From: Ceratotherium simum simum
Lineage: Eukaryota > Chordata > Mammalia > Perissodactyla > Rhinocerotidae
Assembly: GCF_000283155.1 (NCBI RefSeq)
Contig: NW_004454195.1
Span: 1,781,080-1,845,079, forward strand
Direction of reading: 5' to 3'
DNA length: 64,000 nt
This document shows positions 33,001 to 42,560 of this stretch, in pieces. Within the stretch, counting starts at the first letter, position 1; each line of letters opens with the position of its first letter. The notes below the pieces were generated by a model. It searched no databases and was not told the origin of the DNA. It saw nothing but the letters and a program-made list of their open reading frames with translations. The position numbers and the translations under genes were made by a program.

Positions 33001-36000
33001 ATTTCACAGCTATAATGTTGAAGAAATCGAGAGTGAAATTTAAAAGCCAAGAGATTATACCTTTTCCAAATACAAAGATGATGAGAAATCTTTTGTGTGT
33101 GCATGTAAGTGATTTTTTTAAATGGATTGTTTTTTTAAAAAAAGAATGTGCTGTTTTTTATAGTTACATGGTGATGTCTTTTTTAAAAAACCATTTCCTG
33201 TAGAGAAAAATTTGCTCCACACTCATAGATTTTTTTTTTTTTTTTTTATAATTTTATTTATTTATTTCCCCAAAGCCCCAGTAGATAGTCATATGTCATA
33301 GTTGCACATCCTTCCAGTTGCTGCATGTGGGACGCAGCCCCAGCACGGCCAGAGAAGCGGTGCGTTGGTGCGCGCCCGGGATCCGAACCCGGGCCGCCAG
33401 CAGCAGAGCGCACGCACCTAACCGCCAAGCCACGGGGCCGCCCCTCACACTCATAGATTTTTAAAAATAGTCTTGAAGAGCTTTGTAAACTGTTTTTACA
33501 TAAATTTCAAATACAGACAAAATTTGTAAAAATAAAATCCTTGATCCATTAGATGTTTTCCTAAGAATATTTAAGAGTTTGCTAACATTCCACATTTCCT
33601 TCCTAAGGTAGTCTTTTTACTAAATGCACTGTACATAGTACTGTGTTGTACACTCTGTGAGGCTTACAAAAATGAGTCAGATTGAACTTGCTCTCATAGA
33701 GTAGCAAGGGAAAGATTATATATGTAGTTACTAAAATAAAGGAAAGGCATAAATGCCACAGGAGAGGTATAATGATGTGCCATGGAAGTTTAGAGAAAGG
33801 AGAGGTGACTTAGCTTGATTTTTTTTTTTGTTTTTTTCTAAATTGCGGTATAATTGACATACCATATTAGTTTCAGGTATACAACGTAATGATTCGATAT
33901 TTGTGTATATTGCAAAATGATCACCACAATAAGTCTAGTTAACATCTGTCACCATACATAGAAATTTTTTTTTCCTATGATGAGATTAGCTAGGTTGTTT
34001 AGTGAAAATTTCATGAAGGAAGTTGTATTTGAATTCGGCCCTGAAAAATGTGTAAGATGTGGACATTAAGAACAGTCCAGACGGCAGAACCACCATGAGC
34101 ATACTTGCAAATTGCAAGTGGCAAGGTATGTATAAATCAAACTGGGCATAAATGGGTGTAAATGAGCATTCTGTTCAGTTGGGTGTAGAGGGCACAAAGA
34201 GGGGTGTGTGACAGGAAGTAGGTAGAGTAGATTGGATCCAGATTATAGAAGATCATGAGTGCCCAATATGAAAGAATTTGGACTTGATTCTGTAGGCAAT
34301 TAGTCAAAAAAAGGTCAGTTAAATTAATGAATGAGAATCATTTACCATTTGCAATTAAGATACCAACAATGTAGGATCAGTGCCAGGCTCTTGATAATAT
34401 AGCAGTAAGTAAAAGAAGCATCTTTCCTTTCAAATGACTCATGGCTTTGTAGGAGAGAAATAATGGTGCTGTAATTCAATCTAGGGGACTTTCAAAACAG
34501 TCTTTCCAGCATGTTATAGGAGTATAGAGGAGGGAGCCACTGACTGCCTGGGGACATTGGGGAAGGCTCTCAGTGAAGGTGATATTTGAGATAGATCTTG
34601 AAGTATTAGTGGGTGCTTGCTAAGTAGTCTTCTTGGGGAGCAGGGTTAGTGCTTTATACTTCTTTGACCTAGAAGGATAAGCACAGTGCTGATTATATAG
34701 TTTTTGCTTTAGTTTCAGTTGAATAATTGCTGATTCTGTTTTCAAAGTTAAGCATTAGTGGTTAGAGGATAATTGTAACAAGTATTATTATTTATCCTGT
34801 TGCAGGTGAATGTGTCAGGAAATGAACTTTGCCTTATGACTTCCCATTTGGAGAGCACCAGAGGGCATGCTAAGGAACGAATAAATCAGTTAAAAATGGT
34901 TTTGAAGAAAATACAAGAGGCTCCAGAGTCAGCTACCATTATATTTGCTGGAGATACAAATTTAAGGGATCAAGAAGTGAGTGGTAAAGTCACTTCAAAT
35001 GTTTATGGGCAGATTATTGCTGTGGAAACTAATTTAGGTTCCTTTTGACCAAAGCTGTTAAAAGTAGGACCTTCATTCACTCAAAATGTGTAAGTGACCT
35101 TGTGGATGCAATTGAGCAAATATCTGTTTAGCCCATGCAATGTGCCTAGGGGAAGCAGAGGCAGGAGGGGCTCTTACATTACTGGGGAAAACAAGTACTG
35201 CACGTGAAACAGACAACACAAAACAGTAGATGTTGATTAACGAGAGGTAGAAAGAAAATAATGATTGGAAGAGTTTAGAAAAGGTCAGGTTTATTTGCAG
35301 TTTCTCTAGTTGCAAAAGGTGAAAAGAACAGAAAGATTTGACCATCATAGTTGTCCCTAACTCTCACTTCCTTCTCGAGTTTTCTTTTTTCAACCTTTTT
35401 TAGCTTTTTTTCCTGCTACCACCATGTCCAGGTCTGAAACAACAAAGTCTTTCCTCTTAGTTCGGTTGAGACGTGTTGGGATTTTTCAGGGCTTTTATTT
35501 AGAACATATTAAATGGTAAGCCTGCCTTGCCTTTTCTCCTCGTTCTGGCTGAGTTCATATCAGAGTAAAGTGAATTGAAATGGAGATTCTGTTTATTTTC
35601 ACTGCCATAAGGTCCAGGACTGGAGGAAAAAGTGAAATGGAAAGTGAAAGCGTGACAAGACTTACTGCCAGAATGAAGGCAGTATCCCAAATCAAGGAAA
35701 TGGTGCTCTATTTACCTCAGTGACTTTGTGTATTTGTACACAGATTATTTTAAAAAGTCAAGCTTTCGATTGGACTATTTGCAAATCAGTAACTTGATGG
35801 CAGCTATGTTTCTTAGTACCTGGTTGACTAACTTACCTACTTAAAAAAAAATCCTGCTTTTCAGGGGTCGGGCCAGTCATGCAGTGGTTGTGTTTGTGCA
35901 CTCCGCTTCAGTGGCCTGGGGTTCGCAGGTTCGGATCCTGGGCGTGGACCTACGTACTGCTTATCAAGCAGTGCTGTTGCGGCAGCCCATATACAAAATA

Positions 36001-38166
36001 GAGGGTAATGGGCACTGATGTTAGCTCAGGGCTAATCTTCCTCAGCGAAAAGAGGAGGCTTGGCAACAGGTGTTAGCTCAGGGCCGATCTTCCTCACCAA
36101 AAAAAAAAAGTTAAAAACAAAATCCTGCTTTTCAACAAATAGTGTTGGGAAAACTGGATGTCCACATGCAGAGAAATGAAGTTGGATCCTAACTTTACAA
36201 CCTAAAGTTTGTAACTTTACAACAAAAGTTTACTCAAAATAGATCAAAGACCTAAAGGTAAGAGCTAAAACTATAAAACTCTTAGAAGAAAACAGGGGAA
36301 AAGCTTCATGACATCAGATTTGCCAGTGATTTCTTGGATATGACACCAGTAGCACAGAGAACAAAAGAAAAAATAGGTAAGGTGGACTTCATCAAAACTA
36401 AAAACTTTTGTGCATCAAAGGATACTATCAATGGAGTGAAAAGGCAACCCGTGGAATGGGAGAAAATATTTGCAAATCACCTGACAAGCAGTTAATATTC
36501 AGAATATATAAAGAGCTCCTACAATAAAAAAAAAAACTTGGTTAAAAAGTGAGCAAAAGATTTAAATAGACATTTCTCTGAAGAAGATAGACAGATGGCC
36601 AATAGATACATGAAAAGATGCTCAGCATTGCTGATTATTAGAGAAATACAAATCAAAACCACGAGATACCACTTCATATCCATTAGTGTCATTATTATCA
36701 GAAAAACAGAAAATAAGTGTGGTGAGGATGTGGAGAAATTGGAACCCTCATGCAAGGCTGGTGGGAATATAAAATGGTGCAGCTATTGTGGTGTGGGGAT
36801 TCCTCCAAAATTTAAACATAGAATTTCCATAATTTCCACAATTCCACTTCTGGGTGTATACCCAAAACAAATAAAAGCAGAGTCTCAAAAAGATATTTCT
36901 ACCCCTATATTCATAGCACCATTATTTGCAATAGCTAAAATATAGAAGCAACCCAAGTGCCCACTGACAGATGAATGGATAACAAAATATTCCACTGACA
37001 TGCAGTGGAATATTATTCAGCCTTAAAAAGGAAGAAAATACCTCCACATGCTGCAACATAGATGAACCCTGAAGACCTTATGCTAAGTGAAATAAGCCAG
37101 TCACAGAAGGACAAATATTTCATGATTCCTCTTAAATGAGTTTCCTAAAATAGTCAAATTCATACAGTTAGAAAATAGAATGGTAGTTGCTAGGGGATGA
37201 GGGGAGGGTGGAATGGGGAGTTAGTATTTATTGGATATATAGTTTCAGTTTGGGAACGTGGAAAAAATGGTTCTAGAGATGGATGGTGGTGGTGGTTGCA
37301 CGATAATGTGGATGTACTTAATGCCGTAGAACTGTACACATTAAAATGGTAAATTTTATGTTATGTATATTTACCACAATAAAATTTTTAAAAAAATCCT
37401 GGAGAGTGAATGGCAGAAGGAAGGATTAATATTAGTAAATTTCAGATAAAACTGAAGGCAGTTGACATTATTGGATACATAAACGGTATACTTGTAAATT
37501 TATAGACTAACAGTTTTGCCGCCTTTTCACTTGTGTTCCTTTTTTTACAAACTACTAAAAGCAATAACTGAGGCCTTGGATTTTCAGCCTTCTAAGTTTT
37601 ATCTGACACTCAGGAACTGTTTATGGCAGAAGAGAAATGGCAGATTCCAGACTTCCTTGGCTACCTTGATATTTTAATAATATTTATTACCATGCAGCAA
37701 AATAGTTTTTATAGTATATCTAGTTATAACTAACATAGCTAGTTTTGCATTTGTGCATTAATAAATAATTCATGACATTCTGATTTGAAGTGTTGCACTT
37801 CGATGTGATAGTACTAAAGACAGCTTTTCAAATTAAAGGAAAAAAGACTGTGACTTTTACAGTTTTCTTTCTTTTTCTTTTCAGGTTACCAAATGTGGTG
37901 GTTTACCCAACAACATTTTAGATGTCTGGGAGTTTTTGGGCAAACCTAAGCATTGCCAGTATACATGGGATACACAAATGAACTCTAATCTTGGAATACC
38001 TGCTACTTGTAAGCTTCGTTTTGATCGAATATTTTTCAGAGCAGCAGCAGAAGGTGGCCACGTTATTCCCCGAAGTTTGGACCTCCTTGGGTTGGAAAAA
38101 CTGGACTGTGGTAGATTTCCTAGTGATCACTGGGGTCTTCTGTGTAACTTAGATGTAATATTGTGA
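23859..38166 (+). CDS. TDP2: TDP2 (TTRAP), tyrosyl-DNA phosphodiesterase 2, complete gene
   Basis: Seven coding exons join as 23859-24023, 24100-24185, 28864-29037, 29757-29848, 32986-33104, 34806-34976 and 37885-38166: 1,089 nt, 362 residues plus TGA, equal to human TDP2. The enzyme removes 5'-phosphotyrosyl adducts left by trapped topoisomerase II, using Mg2+, to yield ligatable 5'-phosphate ends. It is also known as a signalling adaptor (TTRAP/EAPII). Seen in sequence: a basic KKRR stretch at 23-26, a UBA-like helix region at about 26-66 (VEFASVASCDAAVAQC ... NDWEMERALNSYF), then an exonuclease/endonuclease/phosphatase domain from about 112. That domain has Asn120 in TWNVDG, Glu152 in FLQEV, Asp262 and Asn264 in AGDTN, Trp297 in YTWD and Asp350-His351 in SDHW, all at the human positions. 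All junctions are GT/AG and in frame. No disruption is seen. It is expressed from a CpG promoter shared with ACOT13. Confidence 0.97.
24024..24099 (+). other. TDP2: TDP2 intron 1, 76 bp
   Basis: A very short intron with donor gtacgc and acceptor gtctttgtttttcag. It is close to the practical minimum for mammalian splicing and GC-rich apart from the acceptor tract. The frame joins E55 to R56 cleanly. Confidence 0.93.
24100..24185 (+). CDS. TDP2: TDP2 coding exon 2
   Basis: Encodes RALNSYFEPPVDESALESPP then EPPAAPES and two bases of a split Cys84 codon, ending at donor TG|gtaagt. It completes the UBA-like region and begins the disordered linker. Confidence 0.94.
24824..24924. repeat. Cluster of short direct and inverted palindromic repeats
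   Basis: Two direct units of about 27-28 bp (24824-24850 and 24853-24880) share gac(g/a)tttggtcc...ccaaaacgtccat. An inverted copy at 24905-24924 (gttttggacaggaccaaa) is an exact 18-base reverse complement of part of the second unit. The first unit is itself an imperfect palindrome. The family is not recognised; it may be a DNA-transposon terminus. Confidence 0.8.
25190..25494 (-). repeat. Composite ERE SINE
   Basis: Minus-strand copy with the same fusion as at 19699: long-tail modules first on the plus strand, a C/T-rich joint, then a complete short-tail ERE ending cagggctggccc. It is flanked by imperfect gctgctctt / gctgttctt words. Confidence 0.88.
25500..25975 (+). repeat. L2 LINE relic
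   Basis: Sense L2 3' pattern: 'aagtccctccatggtttgacca', 'cactcactgcctgtc' and the end 'ctctcaataaatatgtattgaatg'. Confidence 0.65.
26780..27660 (+). repeat. Ancient LINE-like sequence (L1 3'UTR type)
   Basis: Shows a familiar old mammalian L1 3' pattern: 'aaacccaaactgaagggcattctacaaaataa', 'gcaacgtgtgatcctggatta', 'ataattggcgaaatttgaat' and 'cctgtccttgtttttaggaaat'. Subfamily and 5' limit are uncertain. Confidence 0.5.
27665..27795 (+). repeat. L1 3'-terminal fragment
   Basis: Sense fragment: 'gttaactagacttattgtgg', 'tgatcattttgcaatgtatac', then 'atacctcaattaaaaaat'. Its antisense equivalent lies at 33823-33965. Confidence 0.7.
28545..28793 (-). repeat. ERE SINE, long-tail type
   Basis: Minus-strand long-tail ERE immediately upstream of TDP2 exon 3. 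An exact duplication acaaaataattttta flanks it at 28530-28544 and 28794-28808. Only about 55 bp separate its second duplication from the exon 3 acceptor, so the insertion sits close to branch-point territory. Confidence 0.93.
28864..29037 (+). CDS. TDP2: TDP2 coding exon 3
   Basis: The acceptor is tctgatcttgccag. The first base completes Cys84; the exon then reads VDLTNEETTESVSSKTSTAE, reaching the start of the catalytic domain with MFSFITWNVDGL (Asn120) and GVCSYLS. The donor is TT|gtaagt. Confidence 0.96.
29757..29848 (+). CDS. TDP2: TDP2 coding exon 4
   Basis: Ninety-two nucleotides encode YSPDVIFLQEVIPPYYSYLK then KKASSYEIVT. It contains the metal-binding Glu152 in FLQEV. The acceptor is tttttaattag and the donor ACAG|gtaaca. 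Confidence 0.96.
30230..31620 (-). repeat. Possible ancient L1-derived sequence with a polypyrimidine core
   Basis: Flanks of the pyrimidine tract contain antisense L1-like phrases such as 'ggctggacgtagatttctagg', 'attttgaaggcattatttcagtg' and 'tttagaactttctattcttga'. The pattern resembles the region at 46720-47640. The assignment is tentative. Confidence 0.4.
30924..31215 (+). repeat. Long polypyrimidine (CT-rich) low-complexity tract
   Basis: Nearly all C and T over about 290 bases, with dense CTCTCT, CCTTCC and CCCTCC motifs and few purines. The open frame across it (serine/leucine/proline-rich, 201 codons from 30814) is a product of composition, not a gene. Confidence 0.92.
32524..32751 (-). 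repeat. ERE SINE, short-tail type
   Basis: Minus-strand copy ending ccacggggccggccc. An exact duplication tcatttttattt flanks it at 32512-32523 and 32752-32763. It lies in TDP2 intron 4, about 230 bp upstream of exon 5. Confidence 0.93.
32986..33104 (+). CDS. TDP2: TDP2 coding exon 5
   Basis: The acceptor is aacatttgaag. The first two bases complete Gly173; the exon then reads NEEGYFTAIMLKKSRVKFKS and ends TKMMRNLLCVH at donor gtaagt. It forms a core strand of the catalytic domain. Confidence 0.96.
33236..33445 (-). repeat. ERE SINE, short-tail type
   Basis: Minus-strand copy in TDP2 intron 5, only about 130 bp after exon 5. An exact 17-bp duplication cacactcatagattttt flanks it at about 33219-33235 and 33446-33462. 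Confidence 0.94.
33600..34640 (-). repeat. L2 LINE relics, interrupted
   Basis: Antisense L2 phrases recur: 'gcactgtacatagtactgtg', 'attgaacttgctctcatagagtagc', 'gacattggggaaggctctcagtgaaggtgat' and 'gagatagatcttgaag'. An L1 fragment at 33823-33965 splits the left part. At least two copies may be present. Confidence 0.6.
33823..33965 (-). repeat. L1 3'-terminal fragment
   Basis: Antisense L1 end: T-rich start, 'gcggtataattgacatacc', 'tttcaggtatacaacgtaatgattcgatat' and 'gatcaccacaataagtctag'. Confidence 0.8.
34806..34976 (+). CDS. TDP2: TDP2 coding exon 6
   Basis: Fifty-seven codons, phase 0 at both ends: VNVSGNELCLMTSHLESTRG through ERINQLKMVLKKI to SATIIFAGDTNLRDQE. It contains Asp262 and Asn264 of the active site. 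The acceptor is tcctgttgcag and the donor GAA|gtgagt. Confidence 0.97.
35864..36118 (+). repeat. ERE SINE, long-tail type
   Basis: Plus-strand diverged copy in TDP2 intron 6. The duplication aatcctgcttttca flanks it at about 35850-35863 and 36120-36134. The adjoining L1 begins right after the second duplication. Confidence 0.9.
36130..37395 (+). repeat. L1 LINE, 3' part (ORF2 end and 3'UTR)
   Basis: Sense L1 of about 1.27 kb. It has ORF2 C-terminal remnants ('catcaaaactaaaaacttttgtgcatcaaagg', 'aaagagctcctaca', 'gccaatagatacatgaaaag') and the terminal pattern 'gatggtggtggtggttgcac' with 'ttaccacaataaaattttt'. Stops and frameshifts throughout make it inactive. Confidence 0.9.
37885..38166 (+). 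CDS. TDP2: TDP2 coding exon 7 (terminal)
   Basis: The acceptor is ctttttcttttcag; 93 residues and TGA follow. It starts VTKCGGLPNNILDVWEFLGK and contains Trp297 in YTWDTQMNS, the KLRFDRIFFR strand and the catalytic SDHWGLLCNLDVIL terminus (Asp350, His351). Confidence 0.97.
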   Translation, partial: VTKCGGLPNNILDVWEFLGKPKHCQYTWDTQMNSNLGIPATCKLRFDRIFFRAAAEGGHVIPRSLDLLGLEKLDCGRFPSDHWGLLCNLDVIL

Positions 38167-38489
38167 AATGCTTTTCAAATGCGAGTTTCAATGTTCTGAG
38201 TAATTTTGTTCTGGACTTTTGCAAATACAATTTGTAGCTGCCTAGAAAGGTAGGTTTAATAGGAGAAATTAATATGCTGGATAATTGTAACAAAAGAAAA
38301 AGCTACTGTGATTTTCTTTTGTGGATTGCATCCTCAGATTTCAGAACTAAATATTAATGTTTATTTAGACTAAAGCATACCTGTGTTCAGAGTATGAGGC
38401 CTCTTAATGAAAGGGAACAAAAGGCTATTGGAGCTTTTAATAGTGCTCATAGGTGCCAGCTGGATTTCAAGCTGGGCCACATTGTCTTT

Positions 38490-38525
38490 GGGCTAGCCTT
38501 TGTATTTGGGCTAGCCTTTGTATTT
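38490..38525 (+). repeat. Perfect 18-bp tandem duplication
   Basis: The unit gggctagcctttgtattt occurs twice head to tail, at 38490-38507 and 38508-38525. Confidence 0.97.
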
Positions 38526-38930
38526 GATTTATTTTTTACATCAGGAACTGAAATAGTTAATACCTTACATAAGTCTTCAAATAAAAAAATAAGTTACTGA
38601 GTCCTTGGAACTGGATCTTTTAATAATATTTTACAAATTCAGATAATCTTAAATGAAAAAGCCATGATCATCTGCATTTAAGTGGATGACAACTATCCTA
38701 TATCAGACTTTATTTCTGTCAGCTAACAACATAATTAGTAAGCTATAAATGAACTCTTGTGATTTAAAATTCCTTATCTTTTTAAGATTCATGTTTGTAG
38801 TTATGTCACCAGTAGAGGCAAATTAGGCTTGATAATGATTAAAGTCAGTTTTATGGTGACATTGGACTTTTTTCCTAAGAGAAAAATAAATGTGTAAAGA
38901 GAAATAGCCTTCTAGTTTTGCTACTTACAA

Positions 38931-38962
38931 AATTGAATTATTTTACAATTGAATTATTTTAC
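38931..38962 (+). repeat. Perfect 16-bp tandem duplication
   Basis: The unit aattgaattattttac occurs twice head to tail, at 38931-38946 and 38947-38962. Confidence 0.97.
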
Positions 38963-39013
38963 AAGAGGTGAATAAGGAACACTTTTACATGTGCTTTAAG
39001 GAAACATTTTTTT

Positions 39014-39080
39014 CTCAGAGAAATGTACTTTAGATAAAGAATTTTTCCTCAGAGAAATGTACTTTAAATAAAGAATTTTA
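39014..39080 (+). repeat. 34-bp tandem duplication carrying a poly(A)-signal variant
   Basis: Two units of period 34 start ctcagagaaatgtacttta. They differ where the first has GATAAA (39033-39038) and the second AATAAA (39067-39072). Confidence 0.93.
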
Positions 39081-39260
39081 CTTGTTTATAGTTTGTTTTA
39101 GTGCTCATGATAGGATTGAAGTTTTTACCTGCTTCCTGTTTCTGGCTCTACCGCTGTTGCTTCACCTCTGTGTGGAAGAAAACAGCTTTCCACGTTGCTT
39201 CTCACTCTGCCAAGAATTACCAAGAATATATTGACATCCTCAGTATAAAAAAAGGAAAGC

Positions 39261-39500
39261 TGCAGCCAGCCCCATGGCCAGGTGGTTGAGTTCAGCGCAC
39301 TCCACTTCGGCAGACTGGTTCGGTTCCTGGGCACGGACCTACACCACTCGTCGGTGGCCATGCTGTGGCAGTGACCCACATACAAAATAGAGGAAGATTG
39401 GCACAGAAGGTAGCTCAGGGTGAATCTTGCTCAAGCAAAGAGGAGGATTGGCAACAGATGTTAGCTCAGGGCCAATCTTCCTCAGCAAAAATAAATATAT
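39261..39500 (+). repeat. ERE SINE, long-tail type, diverged
   Basis: Plus-strand copy with head gccagccccatggccaggtgg and a two-module tail ending aatcttcctcagcaaaaata. aaggaaagc flanks it at 39252-39260 and 39501-39509. Confidence 0.88.
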
Positions 39501-39509
39501 AAGGAAAGC

Positions 39510-40650
39510 CAGTGGGAATAATTAGAATGAGAAGTAGCAGAACTTTATTTTCATCAGGGGTGTCAAAGATAACAACTAAAACACCTAAAAAAAAGACAAG
39601 CTGAATTTATACATAATATTCCCTTTGTAGTGACAATGGAAAGGAGTTTTATATGTTAATCATAATTTTAATAATTAAAAATAAGATGAGAAATAATGCT
39701 AATATGTTATAAATTATGGAGGCAATAGTTCATTTTTGTGAGAAAAGGATGTTTCAGGCATAACTTGCTTATTCATTTGGAAGACTAAGTTGAAAGAACC
39801 CCACCTCACATCACATTACAAAAAATATCTAGATGAGTGAAAGGCTAAATATAAAAAATAGAATATGTCATAGTGTGTATTAGATTAAATAAAAAATTAT
39901 CAAATTGTTTTAAAACCATGAAAGGAGTATCATTTCCTTTATATGACTCAGAGCACCCAAGTAAAATACTTTCCCATTGACTGCTTATAGTGTCAAAATC
40001 TAGGAAACAAGGTATAAGTGAAGTGAATAGGGACAGTCAAATCACTTTTAGTCTGCTTTCATGGGCAGTAGTTCTCTAAGAACCTACTAATTTGCAATAT
40101 CTTGAATTTTTTACTTTGAATCTCAAGCTCTTCCAGTATAGTTTTGCATACCTTACCTCTCTTCTTGGTTAAATCTAACTAAGAAATCTTCAATTTCAAT
40201 AAGCTACACACCATCTTGGCCACTGATGTGGAATGTACTTGAACCTTGCTAGACGTCAGTTTCTCCCACCTTCAAAATAGGATAGTTCTTTGTCTTTTAT
40301 TGTGCAGCTTAATAAGACAAATGCCCCAAACCAACAGCATATTAACAAGAGCAGAGGAAGTCAGAAAAACTCTACTAAGGATACATCATTTTATCCTTAG
40401 TGTCTATTACAGTATCTGGCGTGTAGCGGGAGCTCAATACATGCCCTTTGAATGCTGAAGAGAAGTGGAAGAGAGCAGCCTCACATTTTTGCTAACATTT
40501 TCATTCAGTACCAAAATAGATATATTCATTATATGTATCAAAATAGGTATTCCTTGTAATGGCTCCAAGTTAACAAAGATGTTATGGTTTAACATTCTGG
40601 ACTAAGCCCATATGTACTATATTTAAAGACCACTGGGAACAGGCCTGTTG
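39510..40650. other. Intergenic DNA between TDP2 and KIAA0319
   Basis: AT-rich sequence with no convincing exon, RNA gene or well-preserved repeat. The short open frames here have no family resemblance. Confidence 0.6.
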
Positions 40651-40671
40651 TCTGACTAAATCAGATTTATT

Positions 40672-40880
40672 AATTTTTAAAATTTTTGTTTAATTTTTTT
40701 TCCCCCCAAAGCCCCAGTAGATAGTTGTATGTCATAGTTGCACAGCCTCCTAGTTGCTGTATGTGGGACGCGGCCTCATCGTGGCCGGAGAAGCGGTGCG
40801 TCGGTGCCCGCCCGGGATCCGAACCCGGGCCGCCAGCAGCGGAGCGCGCGCACTTAACCGCTAAGCCACGGGGCTGGCCC
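40672..40880 (-). repeat. ERE SINE, short-tail type
   Basis: Minus-strand copy close to consensus. An exact duplication taaatcagatttatt flanks it at 40657-40671 and 40881-40895. Confidence 0.95.
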
Positions 40881-41364
40881 TAAATCAGATTTATTGATGT
40901 GGTCAGAGGGCACTCTGAGGGTACTGTGGACAGCCACGTGAGAAGAGAAAGGAGGGAAGTGTCCTTCGTAAGGTTTGGGTTCTGGTTGAAGGAGTCTAAG
41001 GAGGGTTTTGGAATTGCAGATTGGTTCCTGTTTCGGAGGCAGATTGGGAGAAGCAGGGATTAACTAGGGATTGGGTGCTGTCTTGAGGGGAGGAGAGTTC
41101 AGCAATTGGGTATCACCAGTTACAGATGAGAATAGCAAAGCAAAGGGGGGATCAGTGGTAAGAAAGCTGTAGTCAGTCAAAGGGGGTGGTTATGTGATTT
41201 TACAGCTGCATGACCTTGGGAGAAACAATATTTCCTATTAACTTTGCATCTGGTTTTATCTGTGTCTGCCCTCCCAGCTTGATCAATTGGCAGGGTTGCC
41301 TTTTTCTTTTTAGTCCAAATTGATTTTTTCTCTTTCCGTCCTGGACAGGTTTTTAGTCTTTTAA

Positions 41365-41555
41365 TGTGCATTATCTAATTTAATTCCCACGGTTATCCTA
41401 TATGAGTGCTATTATCTCTATTTTATAATTCAGGAAACTGGGGTTTAGCAGGATTATGTAACTCGTGCAAGGCCCATCCATAGCTAGTGAACAGCCTCAC
41501 GGGCTTGTTCATCAGGTCTGTGTGACTCAGTCCTCAGCACTGCACTATACTTTCA
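41365..41555 (-). repeat. MIR SINE relic
   Basis: Antisense MIR: 'cattatctaatttaattccca', 'attatctctattttataattcaggaaactggg' and 'catagctagtgaacagcc'. Confidence 0.7.
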
Positions 41556-42039
41556 TAGTCGTGGGAATGTGCAAGGAATGCCCTGGCTTCCTTTTTCTGC
41601 CCTATGGTACCATACCTAGTTGCTTGAGCATCTTTATTGTAAGAAGACAGTATAAATGCAAGGAAGAGTCTTTCGCGTGAGTTTTCTGTGGTTCAAATTA
41701 TCACCTTCCCATAGACGCAAATGTAGTCTAAATGAAATACATTGGGCACCTAGTTAACCTGAAAAGCATGGAGTTGATCTGGGCTTCTCCAGGCACCGGT
41801 TTCCATCCTCAGTCAGCAAGCAGCACGTGCTCAAAACATAGTAGGGCATAAAAAGTGGGACCTGTGCATGTGGGATGACTTAGCTTCTGGGGACACCTTC
41901 GCAAAGGGTCTTGGGCCCAGGTAGTGCGCTCACGGCTCCCTTGAGCCACTCTGGCCCGGGCATTTGGGAGGGGCGCTCATCCCCCAGGCTGTTTAGGACC
42001 GTGGTGATAGGGAAGAGGTTGATGAAGGAAAGAAGGTGG

Positions 42040-42560
42040 GGCAAGCAGGCCGCCCTGCTTCCCGAAAGCCTTCTGCTTGGTCCCCTGCGGGACAGGTGTC
42101 GCCCGGGTGCCCATCTTTAGAGCTCGAGCTGGGAGCTGGGAGCTGGGCAGGGACTGCTGCTCCCCCCACCCCCGGGGGCGTGTTTGCGCGTGCGCGCGCG
42201 TCGCTGTGGTAACCGCGGCGGCGGAAAGGCGCTGAATCACCGGCGCGCGCTTTTCCAGCTCCTGCAGAAGCTGCCGCGGGGGGCGCGCGGGGGTCCTCCG
42301 GGGTTGCATCCTTACTAGACCCAGGCTGACCCCGGCGGGCCTGACCTGCCCGGCGCAGAGCCGGGCGCGGGAGCGGTGGCCGCGATCGCTGTCACTGCTG
42401 GAGGTAAGAGCGCAGCAGTAGCCTCCACCTGTCTCGGCTTTGAGCTAGAGTCGCTCCTCCGGGGCTACGTCCTGGGGAAGAGAAAGCGAGGGTTTTGCTC
42501 GGATGGGGCGGTAACCTCCTCTCTAACAGCAGATGCGCGCGCCAGTGTGTGAATGTGGGT
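42040..42560 (+). promoter_or_regulatory. KIAA0319: CpG-island promoter region of KIAA0319
   Basis: Second CpG-dense block of the window, about 4 kb past the TDP2 stop and on the same strand. It has an alternating cgtgcgcgcgcg stretch near 42186-42200 and no clear TATA box. Position relative to TDP2 matches the human KIAA0319 promoter. Confidence 0.75.
42200..42403 (+). other. KIAA0319: Probable non-coding exon 1 of KIAA0319 (5' end approximate)
   Basis: GC-rich sequence ending in a strong donor, CTGGAG|gtaagag, at 42403/42404. No open frame with a KIAA0319 start was seen, consistent with a 5'UTR exon. KIAA0319 is a type I membrane glycoprotein with PKD domains involved in neuronal migration, a dyslexia candidate (established knowledge). 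The identity of this exon is inferred from gene order and the CpG island. A second possible donor (CCAG|gtacag) is at about 42671/42672. Confidence 0.6.

Larger units (their letters stand above)
38167..39090 (+). other. TDP2: TDP2 3'UTR (end uncertain) with candidate poly(A) signals
   Basis: AATAAA hexamers occur at 38580-38585, 38885-38890 and 39067-39072. Three perfect or near-perfect tandem micro-duplications lie in this stretch (18 bp at 38490, 16 bp at 38931, 34 bp at 39014). Which signal is used cannot be told from the sequence. Confidence 0.55.

Noticed and set aside
36595..36945. 116-codon open frame
   Set aside because: Residual L1 ORF2 sequence inside a decayed LINE, not a host gene.
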